Shown piece after piece: positions 1 through 12,401 of a DNA stretch of 64,000 nucleotides (positions are counted from its first letter, which is position 1; each line of letters opens with the position of its first letter). A program made the translations under genes and the position numbers. The DNA is from Cyclina sinensis (taxonomy: Eukaryota > Mollusca > Bivalvia > Venerida > Veneridae): the NCBI GenBank assembly GCA_012932295.1, contig JAAONU010000001.1:50813134-50877133 (forward strand), given 5' to 3'. The notes beneath the pieces are model-generated. The model saw only the letters and a list, made by a program, of their open reading frames with translations, did not search any database and was not told the origin of the DNA.

Positions 1-2194
1 TCTGAAAGGCATGTAATTCTTACTCCTTTTTCAAAAAGTACTTGTATCTTACAAGTTTTTCCTCATCAGCCTCTTATATCATTTACAGATAAAAAATTGA
101 CTAAAATTCAATCTTAAAATTTTTTTTACTGATATGTATGGCCACGATTTTTTAATATATTGGTTTACAAAACCGCCGACTCTAATTTCTTGGAAAGTGG
201 AAAAAAAATAAATCAGAAAATTGTACATTTTTTTATATGTTTCATTTCCGACCACTCAGAAAAATGACGCAAAAAATATTAAAAAAAACGAGTCACTTTG
301 AGTACGAATGCAAATAAAAGTGACTAAATACGAATGCCATTCAATGATATAAAACACAAATAACCATTTAATTATTCAAATAAATGATACCAGAAGAACA
401 ATGTCGTAAACAATGATCATTTCTGAGGTCATTGCCATTTTCAGAAAATAGGGTTACTATAAATAAGATTTCGGGCAAATCTATTAATAAATACAAGTCG
501 AGTCTTGAAATATTCATGCGCCGAAAATTACTGTATTTATCGGGGTTTTCCGATACTGGAAAGTAACATTATAAAGAACCAATGCAATTTTTTTTTTTTT
601 TTAATAGTAAATTATGTTTACAGCTTTATACAATTATAACAGTTTACAGCTTTATACAATTATTACAAATGTACTATGAAGTTATGCCGTGCGAGAATTT
701 AACGATGTTTGTGACCCACGTGGAAAGAACGAGTGTGCAATGTTTTGATAATCTTACATCAAGTTTTACTCATCTTTGCGTATTTCTCAGCATGAAACAC
801 TATTTCCTGTGGTATAAAGATAATAAAACTTAATTGGCCTGTGTAAACAAAATGGTATGAATTCCTATTGTGTCATTCGTTATGTATTTTATGACCTGTA
901 TTGATCTATGCTGTTTTAGCAAGTGTCACATTGCTAATTCACACAGGGGGTCATACGGACCTTTCAATCATTTAACTAAAAAAATTACAATTCAATCAGA
1001 TTATGTACAAATTGTGTGCTTCCTCCACAATCACGGTCGACGCAAACCTCCGAAATATGCGGAGTTTCTCCTTGAAAAACGCTCAGAATCTCCGCGATTT
1101 AAGTTTACACACAATCGCCGCGTTTTTATGAGTTTTAGAGCATTCCCACGGAGATTCTCCGCAAATATTCTAACGTTTCATCAACAAATTATTTTCTATT
1201 TAAAGTGTGAAAAAATAATCATTATAAAGTACATTTGCTGTGTATGTTTATTGCATACTTTCGTTTTTGAATTTTTCAAAACGCTTCTTATTATTTAGCA
1301 AAACCGATCAATAATTTTTGGCAAGCGCCAAGACGATACAGATGTCACAGCCAAGTTTATGGTTTCTTAAAAATAAAAGTTTAACACGTGTTGATTGTAA
1401 ACCAGGCAATTCATTTTCAGAAAATATGATCACCTGTTTCGTGAAGCAATGTCATTCTTTGCGTAAACAAATAGAAGCGTTCACACACAATTGCATCAGA
1501 ATTAGCGTGCATTTGTTAGAATTTTGACTGTTTAAATTATGTGTACATGTATTGATTGTCATTTGTAATTTATTTGCGAGTAATTTATTTGCGAGTGGAT
1601 TAGCGCAAGCGGGGCATCAATTTAAGACTTGAAAATATATTAAATGCAGCAATTTAAGTTTAGATACAGGCTGTCAGGAAGGTGTGTAAATCTATTCATA
1701 ATCGGCTTTGTTTCTTTTCTACAAATATCCTCATTTCACATATTCAGTATTAATAATCATGTCGTACAAAACCAAACTTTCTGTTAAGTCAACAAAGCCA
1801 ACATTGTCTAAATAAAAAAATATCCACATATATGTCAAAGATATTAAAAACCTTATTCAGAACAGATCGTACATTTCCCACTCGAAAGAGCACATGGTAT
1901 CTGAAGCTTGTAAAATGACGTAATGTGAGTACCATGTATGGAAAATTACTATCGCTAAATGTTACAGGTCATATCTTATATTTAGGAACCAATTAACGAT
2001 TGAGACACAATATAGCATGCGAGTACAGATCATAGGTCATGAGACCAACACATGATATTGTGTATTTTTAAGTCGGATGTAAAAACATGTTACGAATCAA
2101 AATATATGGCATCCTGAAATAGGAAGATAAAAAGTGTAAGTAATTATGAAATTTCACTAGAAGATTAACGAATTCAGTCAACTGACTGCATAAA
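1..2194. other. No gene seen; AT-rich flank
   Basis: I see no convincing coding exon, RNA gene or element end here. The open frames present (for example 870-1298 and 1318-1527) are rich in rare residues, resemble no family I know and are interrupted by low-complexity DNA, so they look like chance. A T-run lies at 587-602. A GC-richer patch at 1037-1170 carries repeated CGGAGTTTCTCC-like words. Similar words recur at 13646-13790, directly beyond the nested block that starts at 2195, so an older repeat may have been split by that block. Confidence 0.5.
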
Positions 2195-2622
2195 CAAGAG
2201 GGCCATGATGGCCCTGGATCGCTCACCTGAGTACTTTGGCTGTAGGTTTGCTGTTAAGCAGTATTTCATTTTTTAATTGAAAATATATAAGTGCCTACAA
2301 ACCAAATATGTAAAATTTCAGTCAATAAATAAAGGCTCTATGACAGAAAGTAGAAATATCTATTATAAGCTATGGTGAACTTGACCTTGAACCAGTGACC
2401 TCAAACCCTACCCATGGGTAGAGGTCCATGCAAGGAACCTATATACTGAATATCAAAGATATTGGTCTATAAATGAAGGCTTTATGAGGTACAGTAGATA
2501 AATCTATTTTTAGCCTCCGTGACCTTTAACCTAATCTGATAATTTGAACAACCAAACAACCTTTCTGACAAACTGCCAGGACATTTGGACTGAAACAGTA
2601 GCCTCTAGAGCCTTAACAAGAT

Positions 2623-2806
2623 TGTTGTGAATGTAACGTTATTTGCCGCGCCGCGCTTTTCTATGTAACGTCTTTGACGTCACGTCGTATAATTATATTG
2701 TTTTGTTGTCGTTGCTATTATATGTAAACAGTTGGTAATTTGAACCGAGAGTAAAAGGAAGAACCTAGAACACAACGCATTTGTTTATTATTCAACCCAC
2801 GCTATA
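2623..2806 (+). repeat. 5' LTR of BEL/Pao element
   Basis: This 184-bp repeat starts TGTTGTGAATG and ends in ACGCTATA. It matches 12218-12401 at 183 of 184 positions. It contains a perfect TGACGTCA site and a TATAAT stretch. The primer-binding site begins six bases after its end. Confidence 0.93.
2675..2694 (+). promoter_or_regulatory. LTR promoter candidate: CRE palindrome plus TATA-like box
   Basis: TGACGTCA at 2675-2682 is a perfect cAMP-response-element palindrome, followed a few bases later by TATAAT (2689-2694) and more AT. The same pair is in the 3' LTR (CRE 12270-12277). In an LTR this is the expected place for the element's promoter. CREB/ATF responsiveness is inference from the motif alone. 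Confidence 0.5.
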
Positions 2807-2812
2807 CGATAT

Positions 2813-2826
2813 TGGTGCCGTGACCA
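2813..2826 (+). other. Primer-binding site
   Basis: TGGTGCCGTGACCA starts six bases after the 5' LTR. TGG at the start is complementary to the CCA 3' end of a tRNA, and the position is right for priming minus-strand DNA synthesis. I did not identify which tRNA matches. Confidence 0.7.
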
Positions 2827-2837
2827 GCAAAAAGGAT

Positions 2838-5800
2838 ATGAATTTACAGAAGTTACAAATACAGAGAGAGGGTCACCGACGTTTCATTGAGAAATATTTG
2901 GAGAAAATCGAACAATCTAAAGAAAATGATTCACTGACAGATTTCGATTCAATCCTCAGCGCTATTGAAGCCAAAGTCGGAATTTTAGAGACATTGAATG
3001 AGAAAATATTGTCGCAAACGGAAATAGACGGATTGGAAGAGGAGATATTTCAAACTGACGAGTATACAGTGGAGTTAGATATCAAGCTGTGTCGCTTACG
3101 AGCTTTCCGAGGTCAACATGAGAAGAGAACCGAGTCTAATATTTCACAAGATGACCAACGAAATTCAAGGGACCAGCAGTACAACAACAATGGTTTGAAT
3201 CCCGACGCTCCAACTTTCCTTCCCGACAGAACTGTAAGTTATCCTTCTAATACCTCAGTAAATTCGGCACAATTTTACAGACTACCTAAGATATCATTAC
3301 CAAGTTTTAGCGGAGATATATTAAGATGGCAATCTTTTTGGGATTCCTATGAGTCAACCATTCACATGAACGCTAATCTCACGGATGTACAGAAGTTCAC
3401 GTACCTCAAATCTCAACTTGAAGGAAACGCTGCACGAGTAATTGAAGGTTTTGCTATGACGAACGCAAATTATACCCGAGCCATAGATCTACTGAAAGAA
3501 AGATATGGCCAGCAACATAAAATTATTCACGCATCAATGCAAGCGCTATTACAATTACCTGCCCTGTCCAACAAAGTATCCAGTTTAAGACATTTTCATG
3601 ATAAGATGGAGACGTACATTCGAAGTTTAGAAGCTATGGGACAGTGCCAAGACACTTACGGAAATCTATTAGTGCCAATAATTTTAGATAAGATACCAAG
3701 TGAAATTAGAAGGCAGTTAGCACGTGAAAATGGAGATAACAATTGGTCGCTAGAAAATTTGCGTCATGCAATCAACAGAGAGATTGGTATTCTTGAGGCC
3801 GGAAGTGTTCGTAGCGAACCGGAAGTGGACGATTTCAATGCAACAGCATCATTTCTGACAAGTGCAAAATACAGGAAAACCGTGCCAAAACATCCAAAAT
3901 CCGGAACCGGAAGTGCATCACAAAAACCGGAAATCAAATGCGCATTTTGTGACAATCAACATAAATCAATTGACTGTGAAAAATACGCAAACATTGAATC
4001 AAGACTGAAAATAGTGAGAGAAAAACGCTTGTGTTTTAACTGTCTAGGCAATCATCCTGTAGTGAAGTGTAATTCTAGTAAGAGATGCCAAAAATGCAAG
4101 AGAAAACATCATACAGCGATTTGCAAATCGCGAGAAAATAACCAGACGATGTTGACAACTGTTGATTCCGCGTCACCGGAAGCAGCCGTCTTACATTCAA
4201 ACACGATCCTACCAAATAAGAATGTTCTGTTAAAAACCGCCATAGCAACCGTATCGTCACGTGATGTTCAGACTGAAACAAATATTCTTTTCGACGAGGG
4301 AGCCCAGAAATCTTTCATTACAGAACAATTAGCCCAAGAACTTGAACTTACCCGAGACAGTACAGAGACAATTTACTTATCGTCGTTTGGAAGTACCAAT
4401 AACAAAGTCCAACACACAGACGTAGCTACAGTAAATGTTGTTACAGACAGAGGCCAGAAGATCCCGATTAGAGTTTTAATAGTGCCTACAATTTCAACGC
4501 CGCTTAACCAGAAATTTCAAACCACAGTGTCAAACTTACCGTACTTACGTGGACTTAAACTCGCTCATCCGGTTACAGGAGATTCTGTATTTAACATTTC
4601 TATGCTGATTGGTGCTGACTATTACTGGGATATTGTAGAAGACCATATAGTACGAGGAAATGGACCTACTGCTGTAAAGTCAAAAATCGGTTATCTGTTA
4701 TCCGGACCTTGCCAAGCACAGAGTTCTCGAGTATCAGATCACGTGTTCAACGTTATGGCGTCGCCTATGGCAACGGATGTTTTAGAACGGTTTTGGAGCC
4801 TTGAAAGTATTGGAGTTACACAGACCGCCGATGATATAGACAAGATACGTTATTTCAAGGACTATCAAGATTCGTCCATAGAATACGATAATGGACGCTA
4901 CACCGCCAAATTACCTTGGAAATTAGACCATTCACCCCTACCCAGCAATTATGAGATAGTGAAGGCAAGAACCGAAAGTACAATTAGAAGATTGAGAAAA
5001 GAGCCCCATTTACTGAGAAAATATGATGACATTATCGCTGAACAAGAACGCCGTGGTTTTATTGAGAGAATAGATAACGATACCCCACCCACAGGACAAG
5101 TCCATTATATTCCACACCACCCAGTAAAAAAAGATTCAGCGACCACACCCATCCGGATAGTTTATGACTGCAGTTGCCGCACATCTCCCCACCTCCCAAG
5201 CTTGAATGACTGTTTAGAATCAACCCCACCCATACTGAATGATCTTACCGCCATATTAGTGAGATTCCGTCTCCATGGTTACGCCATCACTACAGACATT
5301 GAAAAAGCCTTTCTACATGTCGGTTTATATGAAGGAGACAGAGATGCTACCAGATTCTTGTGGACAATTGACATTGAAAACAAAGACAGTCCATTACGCA
5401 CTTACCGCTTTAAATCCGTATTGTTTGGAGCTACCTGTTCGCCGTTCATGCTTAGCGCCACCATCCTGAAACACCTAGAACTTAACAAGCACGTACACGC
5501 AGCCGAGATCATTGAAAGAGATATATACGTTGACAATGTACTTTCAAGCTTCGAAAAAGTATCAGATCTACTTACCTACTTTACAGAGTCGCGAGAGTTG
5601 ATGTCCAGCGCAGGTATGAATCTACGTTCATGGACCTCCAACAGTAAAGCCCTTAGAGACCTTGCAAAAACAGAGAATGTACGAGATAGTGATGAAGTTG
5701 TCAAGATACTTGGAATGAGATGGGATCCCCTCAGTGACGAAATGACATTTACACGAAGAAATATTCCAATACAAGACGTAGTTACGAAGAGAACCATTCT

Positions 5801-7350
5801 AAAGTACTCATCACAAATCTATGATCCCCTTGGTCTACTTAGTCCCGTTACCGTCAGTGCAAAAATCTTACTACAAGAACTATGGAAGTCCAACTACGAC
5901 TGGGATACACCTTTGCCAGATGATATATGCGAAACTTGGAACCAGTTAGCAGAATCCCTCAACAAAGCTACTGACGTGAAATTTTCCAGACAATTCCTAC
6001 CCGCAGCAAGCATAAACAGTGAAACAAGACTTCACGTGTTTGTAGATGCAAGCGTCAAATCGTACGGAGCAGCAGTTTACATTTGCGATCTTTCACACGC
6101 TAGACTGGTTATGGCGAAGAACAGAGTGGCACCGGTAAAGACATTAACCCTACCTCGGCTTGAACTAATGGCAGCATTAATTGGCGCAAGACTTGCATCC
6201 CATCTTCAAGAGAGCTTGCCCATACAGAACGTAACATTTTGGTCAGATAGCCAAATCGTACTCCACTGGCTGACTACATCAAAATCCTTAAAACGCTTTG
6301 TCCGAAATCGAGTAGACGAAATACATCAGCTGACAGATCAATCACCATGGAGATATTGCCCCACAAATGACAATCCAGCAGACTTACTGACACGTGGTAT
6401 ATCAGCCGATACTTACCTTGACAACGAACTATGGAACGCCGGTCCAACATGGTTATCTAACAAAGAAATATGGCCTATCTGGAAATACGACCAGTCAGTC
6501 TTGCAGACGCCCGCTGATGAAGATACGAGTTCGAAGCAGACGACAAATGTAGTAACGTTGAAGTGTACGGAGATCACGGGCGTTCATAGACTTATTAACC
6601 TAGATAGATACAGTACATACCTGAAACTACGTCATGTAACCGCCTATGTACTAAGATTCATCAACAACTGCAGACGACCAAAAGAAGACAGATTAACGAA
6701 CAGCTTATCAGCAACCGAACTCAACGAAGCAGAAGTTACATGGCTTAAATCGTGTCAAATAACAAACTTTCAAGAAGAAATAGAAAATTTTACATCGAAC
6801 AGTACCCGTTTACCGTTGGTTCGACAACTTAGACTGTTTCTAGACCCACAGGGACTATTACGTTGCGGTGGAAGAATTCACAACGCCCCCGTACAGTATG
6901 ACACTAAATTCCCTTACCTTCTACCAAAGAAGCACAGACTTACCGAATTGATTGTGTTAGATGTCCACAAAAGTCAACTACACTCCGGAGTAAATAGTAC
7001 CATTACGCAGATCAGACAAAGGTACTGGATACCGTCCATCCGCCAATGTGTTAGATCGGTTTTAAAGACGTGCGTGAATTGTACCAGAGTAACCGGCAAA
7101 CCATACCTAGCACCAGACCCACCACCCCTTCCTAAAGTCAGAGTGAATGAGTCTCCGCCCTTCAGCGTCACAGGTGTAGATTTTACGGGTGCACTATTTG
7201 TTAAGAACGCTACCGGAAGTGAAAGAAAATGCTACATCTGCCTATTCACATGCGCTACAACAAGAGCCGTTCATTTAGAAGTAGTTCCAGACTTATCTAC
7301 AGACTCATTTCTTCAAGCGTTCCGGAGATTTGCTAGCCGGAAGTCGTTAC
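2838..7350 (+). CDS. BEL/Pao gag-pol polyprotein, N-terminal part up to the insertion
   Basis: Encodes the retrotransposon capsid and replication enzymes. I chose the ATG at 2838, just past the primer-binding site; an upstream in-frame ATG at 2781 lies inside the LTR. Residue positions counted from 2781: a DUF1759-type gag region follows the PSFSGD motif at about 175; three CX2CX3HX4C zinc knuckles lie at about 385-450; the protease motif FDEGAQKSFI is near 503, with E where D-S/T-G is usual; reverse transcriptase has TDIEKAFL near 838 and YVDN near 915; RNase H has VFVDAS near 1087; the integrase zinc site HX6H...CX2C is near 1394-1430; the first catalytic Asp is in VDFTG near 1466. The frame runs without a stop into the transposon at 7351. 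Removing that insert and one copy of the 6-bp duplication would give a continuous frame of 1,749 codons from 2838 to 11885. Confidence 0.93.
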
Positions 7351-7366
7351 CAGACCTGTTTACCCC
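7351..7366 (+). repeat. Left terminal inverted repeat of hAT-like element
   Basis: CAGACCTGTTTACCCC matches the reverse complement of 11127-11142 at all 16 positions. It directly follows the CGTTAC duplication. Confidence 0.95.
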
Positions 7367-7703
7367 ATTCATGCAATATCAGTAGTCGGACAGTGGTTTA
7401 TCAGTAGTTTTAGACACTTGTCAGTAGTTTTTAAAATCTACGATATTATACAAACTTTGTTTCTATTAACTATCAGAAAGTAACAACAACAGAAGCTTAA
7501 AGATGTTTTAAATCCTCTCTTATTCTTATTAATGACTAGAACTGTTGTAATTTGACTAGAAACACTATTAAATAATTCCTGTTATAAAATTATAGAATCA
7601 ATTTATGCAAAAATCATACTGCAAGTATTCAAATAATGTACTATAAGAACACTGACAAAAAACTACAGTCTTTCATTTTATAATGGCAGTCCACAAGCAA
7701 TGT

Positions 7704-10700
7704 TCACTCATACAGAGATCTATAGTAGGCACTCTTCAGTCTTGTTAACTGTTGCACACTATACTCTCTATCAAGGAAATCACCAGCACGTGATTTAAGA
7801 GTTAGAAGTGTTTGCAGAGTGTCATCATTTAGGCTGCTCCTCTGATCAGTCCTGTTCTTCCTTACAGATGAAAACACTCTTTCACAGTGAGCACTACTAT
7901 GTGGTATTGTCAAGACTCCAAGCATTACCTCTGACAACTCATTAAACAAGGTGTTATCATTCTCATCTGTCAACAGGCCAATTTGTTTCCATTGTTCATC
8001 AAGTCTATCTTTCACAACATTCTCACCAACAGCTGCTTTTAAATCTGTTGACTGGTAAGCAACAAACTGTTCAATAACAGTGTCCTTGCTTACATTCTTT
8101 GGTAGGAGACAGGGGAACCTCTCAATGAAATATAGCAGACTAGTTGATTTTGCTGACTGCTGTAGAGAAACATCAGCAACTTCTGCATGCTGCAGAACTG
8201 GCTCATTCAATGGAAGCTTCTTCTTGATATAATCACATGCTGACTGGAAGTAACACACAACATTTTGATAAAACTCCTGAATTCTTCTGTCTTTCAGGTG
8301 GTGTTCAGCTTTATTTTGAATGAATGCTTTTGCACTCTCACCAATCACAAGTTCTGAGTTATGTTTTATATTGTACTTAACATAGTAGTTGACCTGATCC
8401 AAGGGTTTACCAGCAATAGCAGATGGCTTCACAAACCTGACTAAAAGACTTCTCAATAATTTATGTAATGATCTCCTCAAGATATGAATCTTTGGATCTT
8501 CTGCCTGAAGACATGTGAGTATCTCTTCATAGACTTTGAGAGTGTAATTTAAAAATAGCACATATAGCCTATTTGTGGGTGATCTTACAAAGTTGAGAAT
8601 AGTTTCAACTTTCTTCTCTGCATATGATGGCTCCATGTATACCTTTTCAAATACAACCTTACTGTTTGAATCTTCAGTGGACTTACAAATGTTCATGGAA
8701 TCTTTACCAGACTTACAAATGTCCATGGAATTCATTCTGCCATCATTCTTACTTCCAGTCTTACCAGAGGCTATGCCACTGCCCTTAGGGATACTAATCT
8801 CCTTAGATGAGGTTTTTGGCGAAGGTTTCTTTCTGGAATCTTGCTCATCCTTCTGGTCTTTGAAGTAAACTTTCAATGCATCCCAGTTATCCAGAAGTCT
8901 TTGAACACATCTGAAAGATAATACACATACATACAATATAATAGGTGAAGTATACATATAATTATTTTTATGCCTAAGAAAAATGCAAGTATATTTTTAT
9001 AATGCACTATATTCTTTTACACAAAAAACTCAGACACTTAAGTTATCAAAAACAAATTTTCATAAATGAAATTCATAGATATCAGACATTAAGAATTTAT
9101 ATGTTTTGTTAAAATTACAACACAGACTGTTTTCCATAAATGGTCATCTAATCTGATGTGCATAAAGTTGTACCTTCCAATACTGAGCCATCTGGTGCAG
9201 ACATGTTTTATCATCCTTCGCTGTTCTAGATCACACAGCTCCTGCACGTCCTTGAATTCGGACTTCCGCTTGTCACTCTTGTTGAAAAAATAGAAGATGT
9301 CCACTAAAATGTCATCCACTGGTGGAAGGCAGTCAGCTGCCTTCTTTGCTGCAATGTGAACAAGATGGAGAGGACATCCAGACAGGTATATGCTAGGCTG
9401 GTCCTTCTTCATAAATGCAATGACTCCCTTCTTATTTCCAGTCATAACATTTGCATTATCAGAGCCTAGGGCAATACAGTTTGACCAGGGTATATCTCGT
9501 GATCTAAGTTCAGATTCCATCAGCTTAAAGATGTTTTCTCCTGCAAAGTTATAAATTAAATCATCATTAAAGGAATATCTGAGTACAGTGCATAAAGTTT
9601 GAAGAAAGATAAATGTTCTGCAGATGTCCGTTTTCCATCTAGGTTTGCAAAACTTATTATATCCATTAACATATAAACACATACATTGAGACCAAGGTTT
9701 TTATCACAAAATCACAAATGTCAAACTTAGCCATATATATTTAATAGAACTAAAGAAAATAAGCTTTTTGGTCAAGTTTCATAATTTTTAAAAAAATGAA
9801 AAAGAGTGTAAAGTATAAATTGATGGACATGGGAAGCCACAAACCACAATAGCTTAATTCATGCACTAATTTAAGCTTACATGTTTCTTGTTCATATTTT
9901 TTTTTTCATCTTTTACATACAAGTGTATTTAATACAACTCTTATACAATTAATACCTGTAGCTGATTCTTTACAGATTGGGATGGACAGCAGTTCTGAGT
10001 TGACGGTCTTCGACTCAGGGTTAACTGTTCGCACAACCAATGGAAACTGTTTGCTAGTGTCATCATTACTCCCATTTGTTGAAATGGTGAAAGGACCAGA
10101 ACGCATTCGGTCTGCAAGTTCGTTTTTTGTCATTTGGGCTAAATCATGAAGGATGGCAGTTGTCTTGTTTCTCCCACACTTCATTTCTAAAATATAACGC
10201 AATTATTTATAGCAGCCATTAATGAAAACAGTTTAAAATCACCAACAAGTGCACTCATAATGTTTCAGACAACTAATAAAAACCTCTGAGTATATTCTTT
10301 AAAACTATTGTAACAGAAAGCCACATGGCCTAAAAGCTTCCACAACCTTTTGTGCAAGTAAATTTTGCATAATTTGAAGTCAGATACAAAGTGAGTCTAC
10401 ATGTACCAATTATATTATAAATTTAAAATAATTCAACAGCAATTTTGATATACCTCCTGCTATCTTAGAGTCCGGGCACATCTTTTTAATTAGTTTTGTC
10501 ATGGTGTCAGCAGTAGACAGTGGTAGATTCCATTGGCAGATGAACTGTGACATAAGAACTTCAGCTTTTGTTACTTGTTGCTGCTGTGTTGTTACTTGGG
10601 GTATGAACGACTTAATAGTTGTTTGATTCGATTTAAGATGCACATAGTCCTTATGTTGCTTACTGTTGACATGCCGCTTGCAATCGTTCTTCCCTGCATG

Positions 10701-10889
10701 CATGCAACTAAAATCGGAGACACACACAGTGCAGTGTACAAAATTGGAGCCTTTCCGTGATGGCAGGAGACAGGGCCATAGTTCTCTGTAAGAATCTAAG
10801 TACTTTTGTGAAGATTTCTTACGTTTAACTGGCGATTCGTCGCCAGCAACAATGTTCAACTTTCGTTTCCCCATTATTACATTCTCCAA
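7704..10889 (-). CDS. hAT-like transposase (BED zinc finger, hATC dimerisation domain), 4 exons
   Basis: Exons by splice consensus and phase are 10889-10454, 10186-9956, 9540-9174 and 8910-7704. They join to 746 codons without a stop; every donor is GT and every acceptor AG. Residues 53-79 form a BED-type C2H2 finger (C53, C56, H73, H79) after a basic stretch. The RNase-H-like core has D250 in GSDNANVMTG, and the C-terminal hATC region has AHCERVFSS with E688. The likely first catalytic position reads STNGSNDD with N183; relatives I recall usually have Asp there, so this copy may be catalytically impaired. An ATG at 10874 is an alternative start. The protein resembles ZBED-type hAT transposases; the exact subfamily was not determined. 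Confidence 0.88.
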
Positions 10890-11126
10890 TGTAAAACACC
10901 GAGTATCCCGAATGTGAATTTAATACACGAGGAGAGACGCTTGATTTTAATTAGCATTTCAATGAGCATCCAGATCACGCAGAATATATTATTTCGCGAA
11001 AAGCGCTCAATTACCGAAAAAAAAATTAAAAAATAACGAAAATCATCGATTTCCGTAGTATTTTCACTATTAATCCGTAGTGCGTAGTTTAGGCGGCGAA
11101 TCCGTAGGAAATACAGACAATCCGTA

Positions 11127-11142
11127 GGGGTAAACAGGTCTG
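11127..11142 (-). repeat. Right terminal inverted repeat of hAT-like element
   Basis: GGGGTAAACAGGTCTG is the exact reverse complement of the left end and is followed by the second CGTTAC copy at 11143-11148. The innermost TCCGTAG word overlaps its first base. Confidence 0.95.
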
Positions 11143-11148
11143 CGTTAC

Positions 11149-11885
11149 CGATGGCGATGATATCAGACAACGCAACGACGTATATTGCTGCTGCTAATCA
11201 CCTGAAGAAACTCTTCAACTCAGAAGTCGTGCGAGAAGAGCTTAGCAGAAAGGGTACAGAATGGCGTTTTATCCCCAAACGAGCACCATGGTACGGAGGG
11301 TTTTGGGAACGTTTGATTGGGCTGACTAAGACGTCATTAAAGAAGATCCTCGGGAGACGCTATGTATCCATGGAAACATTACAGACTATAGTGACAGAGA
11401 TTGAAGCAGTGATAAATGATCGACCGCTAACTCATGTATCATCGAACATTGACGATTTGGAACCGTTAACACCGTCACATTTACTTTACGGTCGTAAGGT
11501 GACGTCACTTCCGCATCATGAACATTTATCAGACGACGATTTAGCGCTAATTCAAAGTGACCAGACGACACTCACCAACCGAGCTAAGAAACAGTCTGAA
11601 ATCATTGAGCAGTTCCGAAGACGCTGGAAGTTCGAGTACTTAACCGCTTTGAGAGAATACCACACAATTACGGGTTCAGACGAAAAACGTATCAAAGTCG
11701 GAGATGTCGTGCAGGTATACGATGAGGGACCACGGATCCGCTGGAAACTTGCTGTAATCCTAGAGCTGATGAACGGAAATGATGGTTGTGTCCGTGCCGC
11801 GAAGATAAAAACGATAAACGGAATTACAAACAGACCGATAGTGAAACTCTATCCTTTAGAGACTGTTAGTGAAGTTAATGATTAA
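11149..11885 (+). CDS. BEL/Pao polyprotein, C-terminal part (integrase core end and DUF5641-like region)
   Basis: Continues the gag-pol frame beyond the transposon. ISDNAT near the start carries the second catalytic Asp of the integrase, and WYGGFWERLIG carries the Glu, so the D-D-E triad is complete but divided between two segments. The C-terminal part (GDVVQVYDEG through VKLYPLE) matches the DUF5641 region that follows integrase in BEL/Pao elements. The stop is TAA at 11883-11885. The segment has no start of its own in the element's organisation; the ATG at 11151 is internal. Confidence 0.92.
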
Positions 11886-12217
11886 TGCCTTAAACGAGAA
11901 ACTGTTGGTGTATAGTAAACAGAGACTATTTAATAGCAATAAAGATTTATTTACCTTACTATGTGCGCGAAGTTTACGTTGAAATATGTTTGAAGCACCA
12001 GAGACAATAATTCGGAAATTATGAGATTCAATATTCATTTTATTGAAACGATAAATTACATTTAACACATGTTAATTTAAGTATTTGCAAATTTACGTTT
12101 CTCATAATTAGATTGCTTATTCTTAAAGTAAGAATTTCATGATTAAGTATTTCATTCACTTTTAAAAGTACACGCTTTCAATTTTCAATTATGAGTCACT
12201 TTTCGCGGCCCCCAGAA

Positions 12218-12401
12218 TGTTGTGAATGTAACGTTATTTGCCGCGCCGCGCTTTTCTATGTAACGTCTTTGACGTCACGTCGTATAATTATATTGTTTTG
12301 TTGTCGTTGCTATTATATGTAAACAGCTGGTAATTTGAACCGAGAGTAAAAGGAAGAACCTAGAACACAACGCATTTGTTTATTATTCAACCCACGCTAT
12401 A
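12218..12401 (+). repeat. 3' LTR of BEL/Pao element
   Basis: 184 bp, one substitution from the 5' LTR. The sequence directly before it is GCGGCCCCCAGAA rather than a polypurine tract, so plus-strand priming is not explained by an obvious purine run. Confidence 0.93.

Larger units (their letters stand above)
7351..11142 (-). mobile_element. hAT-like DNA transposon with intact four-exon transposase
   Basis: The ends are perfect 16-bp inverted repeats (CAGACCTGTTTACCCC at 7351-7366, its complement at 11127-11142). The direct repeat CGTTAC flanks the element on both sides (7345-7350 and 11143-11148), a 6-bp target duplication; most hAT elements make 8 bp. Each end has clustered subterminal words on the plus strand: TCAGTAG three times at the left (7377-7435), TCCGTAG four times plus TGCGTAG once at the right (11052-11127). 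These are typical of transposase-binding arrays. It inserted in the BEL integrase gene, so it is younger than the BEL copy, whose LTRs are nearly identical. Confidence 0.93.
2623..12401 (+). mobile_element. BEL/Pao LTR retrotransposon, interrupted by a hAT-like element
   Basis: Two 184-bp long terminal repeats flank a single gag-pol frame with domains in BEL/Pao order: DUF1759-type gag, three zinc knuckles, aspartic protease, reverse transcriptase, RNase H, zinc-binding and core integrase, and a C-terminal DUF5641-like region. The LTRs differ at one position (T/C in the CAGYTGG word), which implies a recent insertion. The integrase is split by a transposon at 7351-11142, and I saw no other stop or frameshift. 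It sits in the 145-bp array of the family A element. I could not identify a convincing target-site duplication outside the LTRs. Confidence 0.93.

Noticed and set aside
870..1527. Open frames of 142 and 69 codons
   Set aside because: No domain, no splice support and composition typical of AT-rich chance frames.
2600..2622. A target duplication for the BEL element
   Set aside because: The 5' flank (AACAAGAT) and 3' flank (TTTCTATT) do not share a convincing 4-6 bp repeat.
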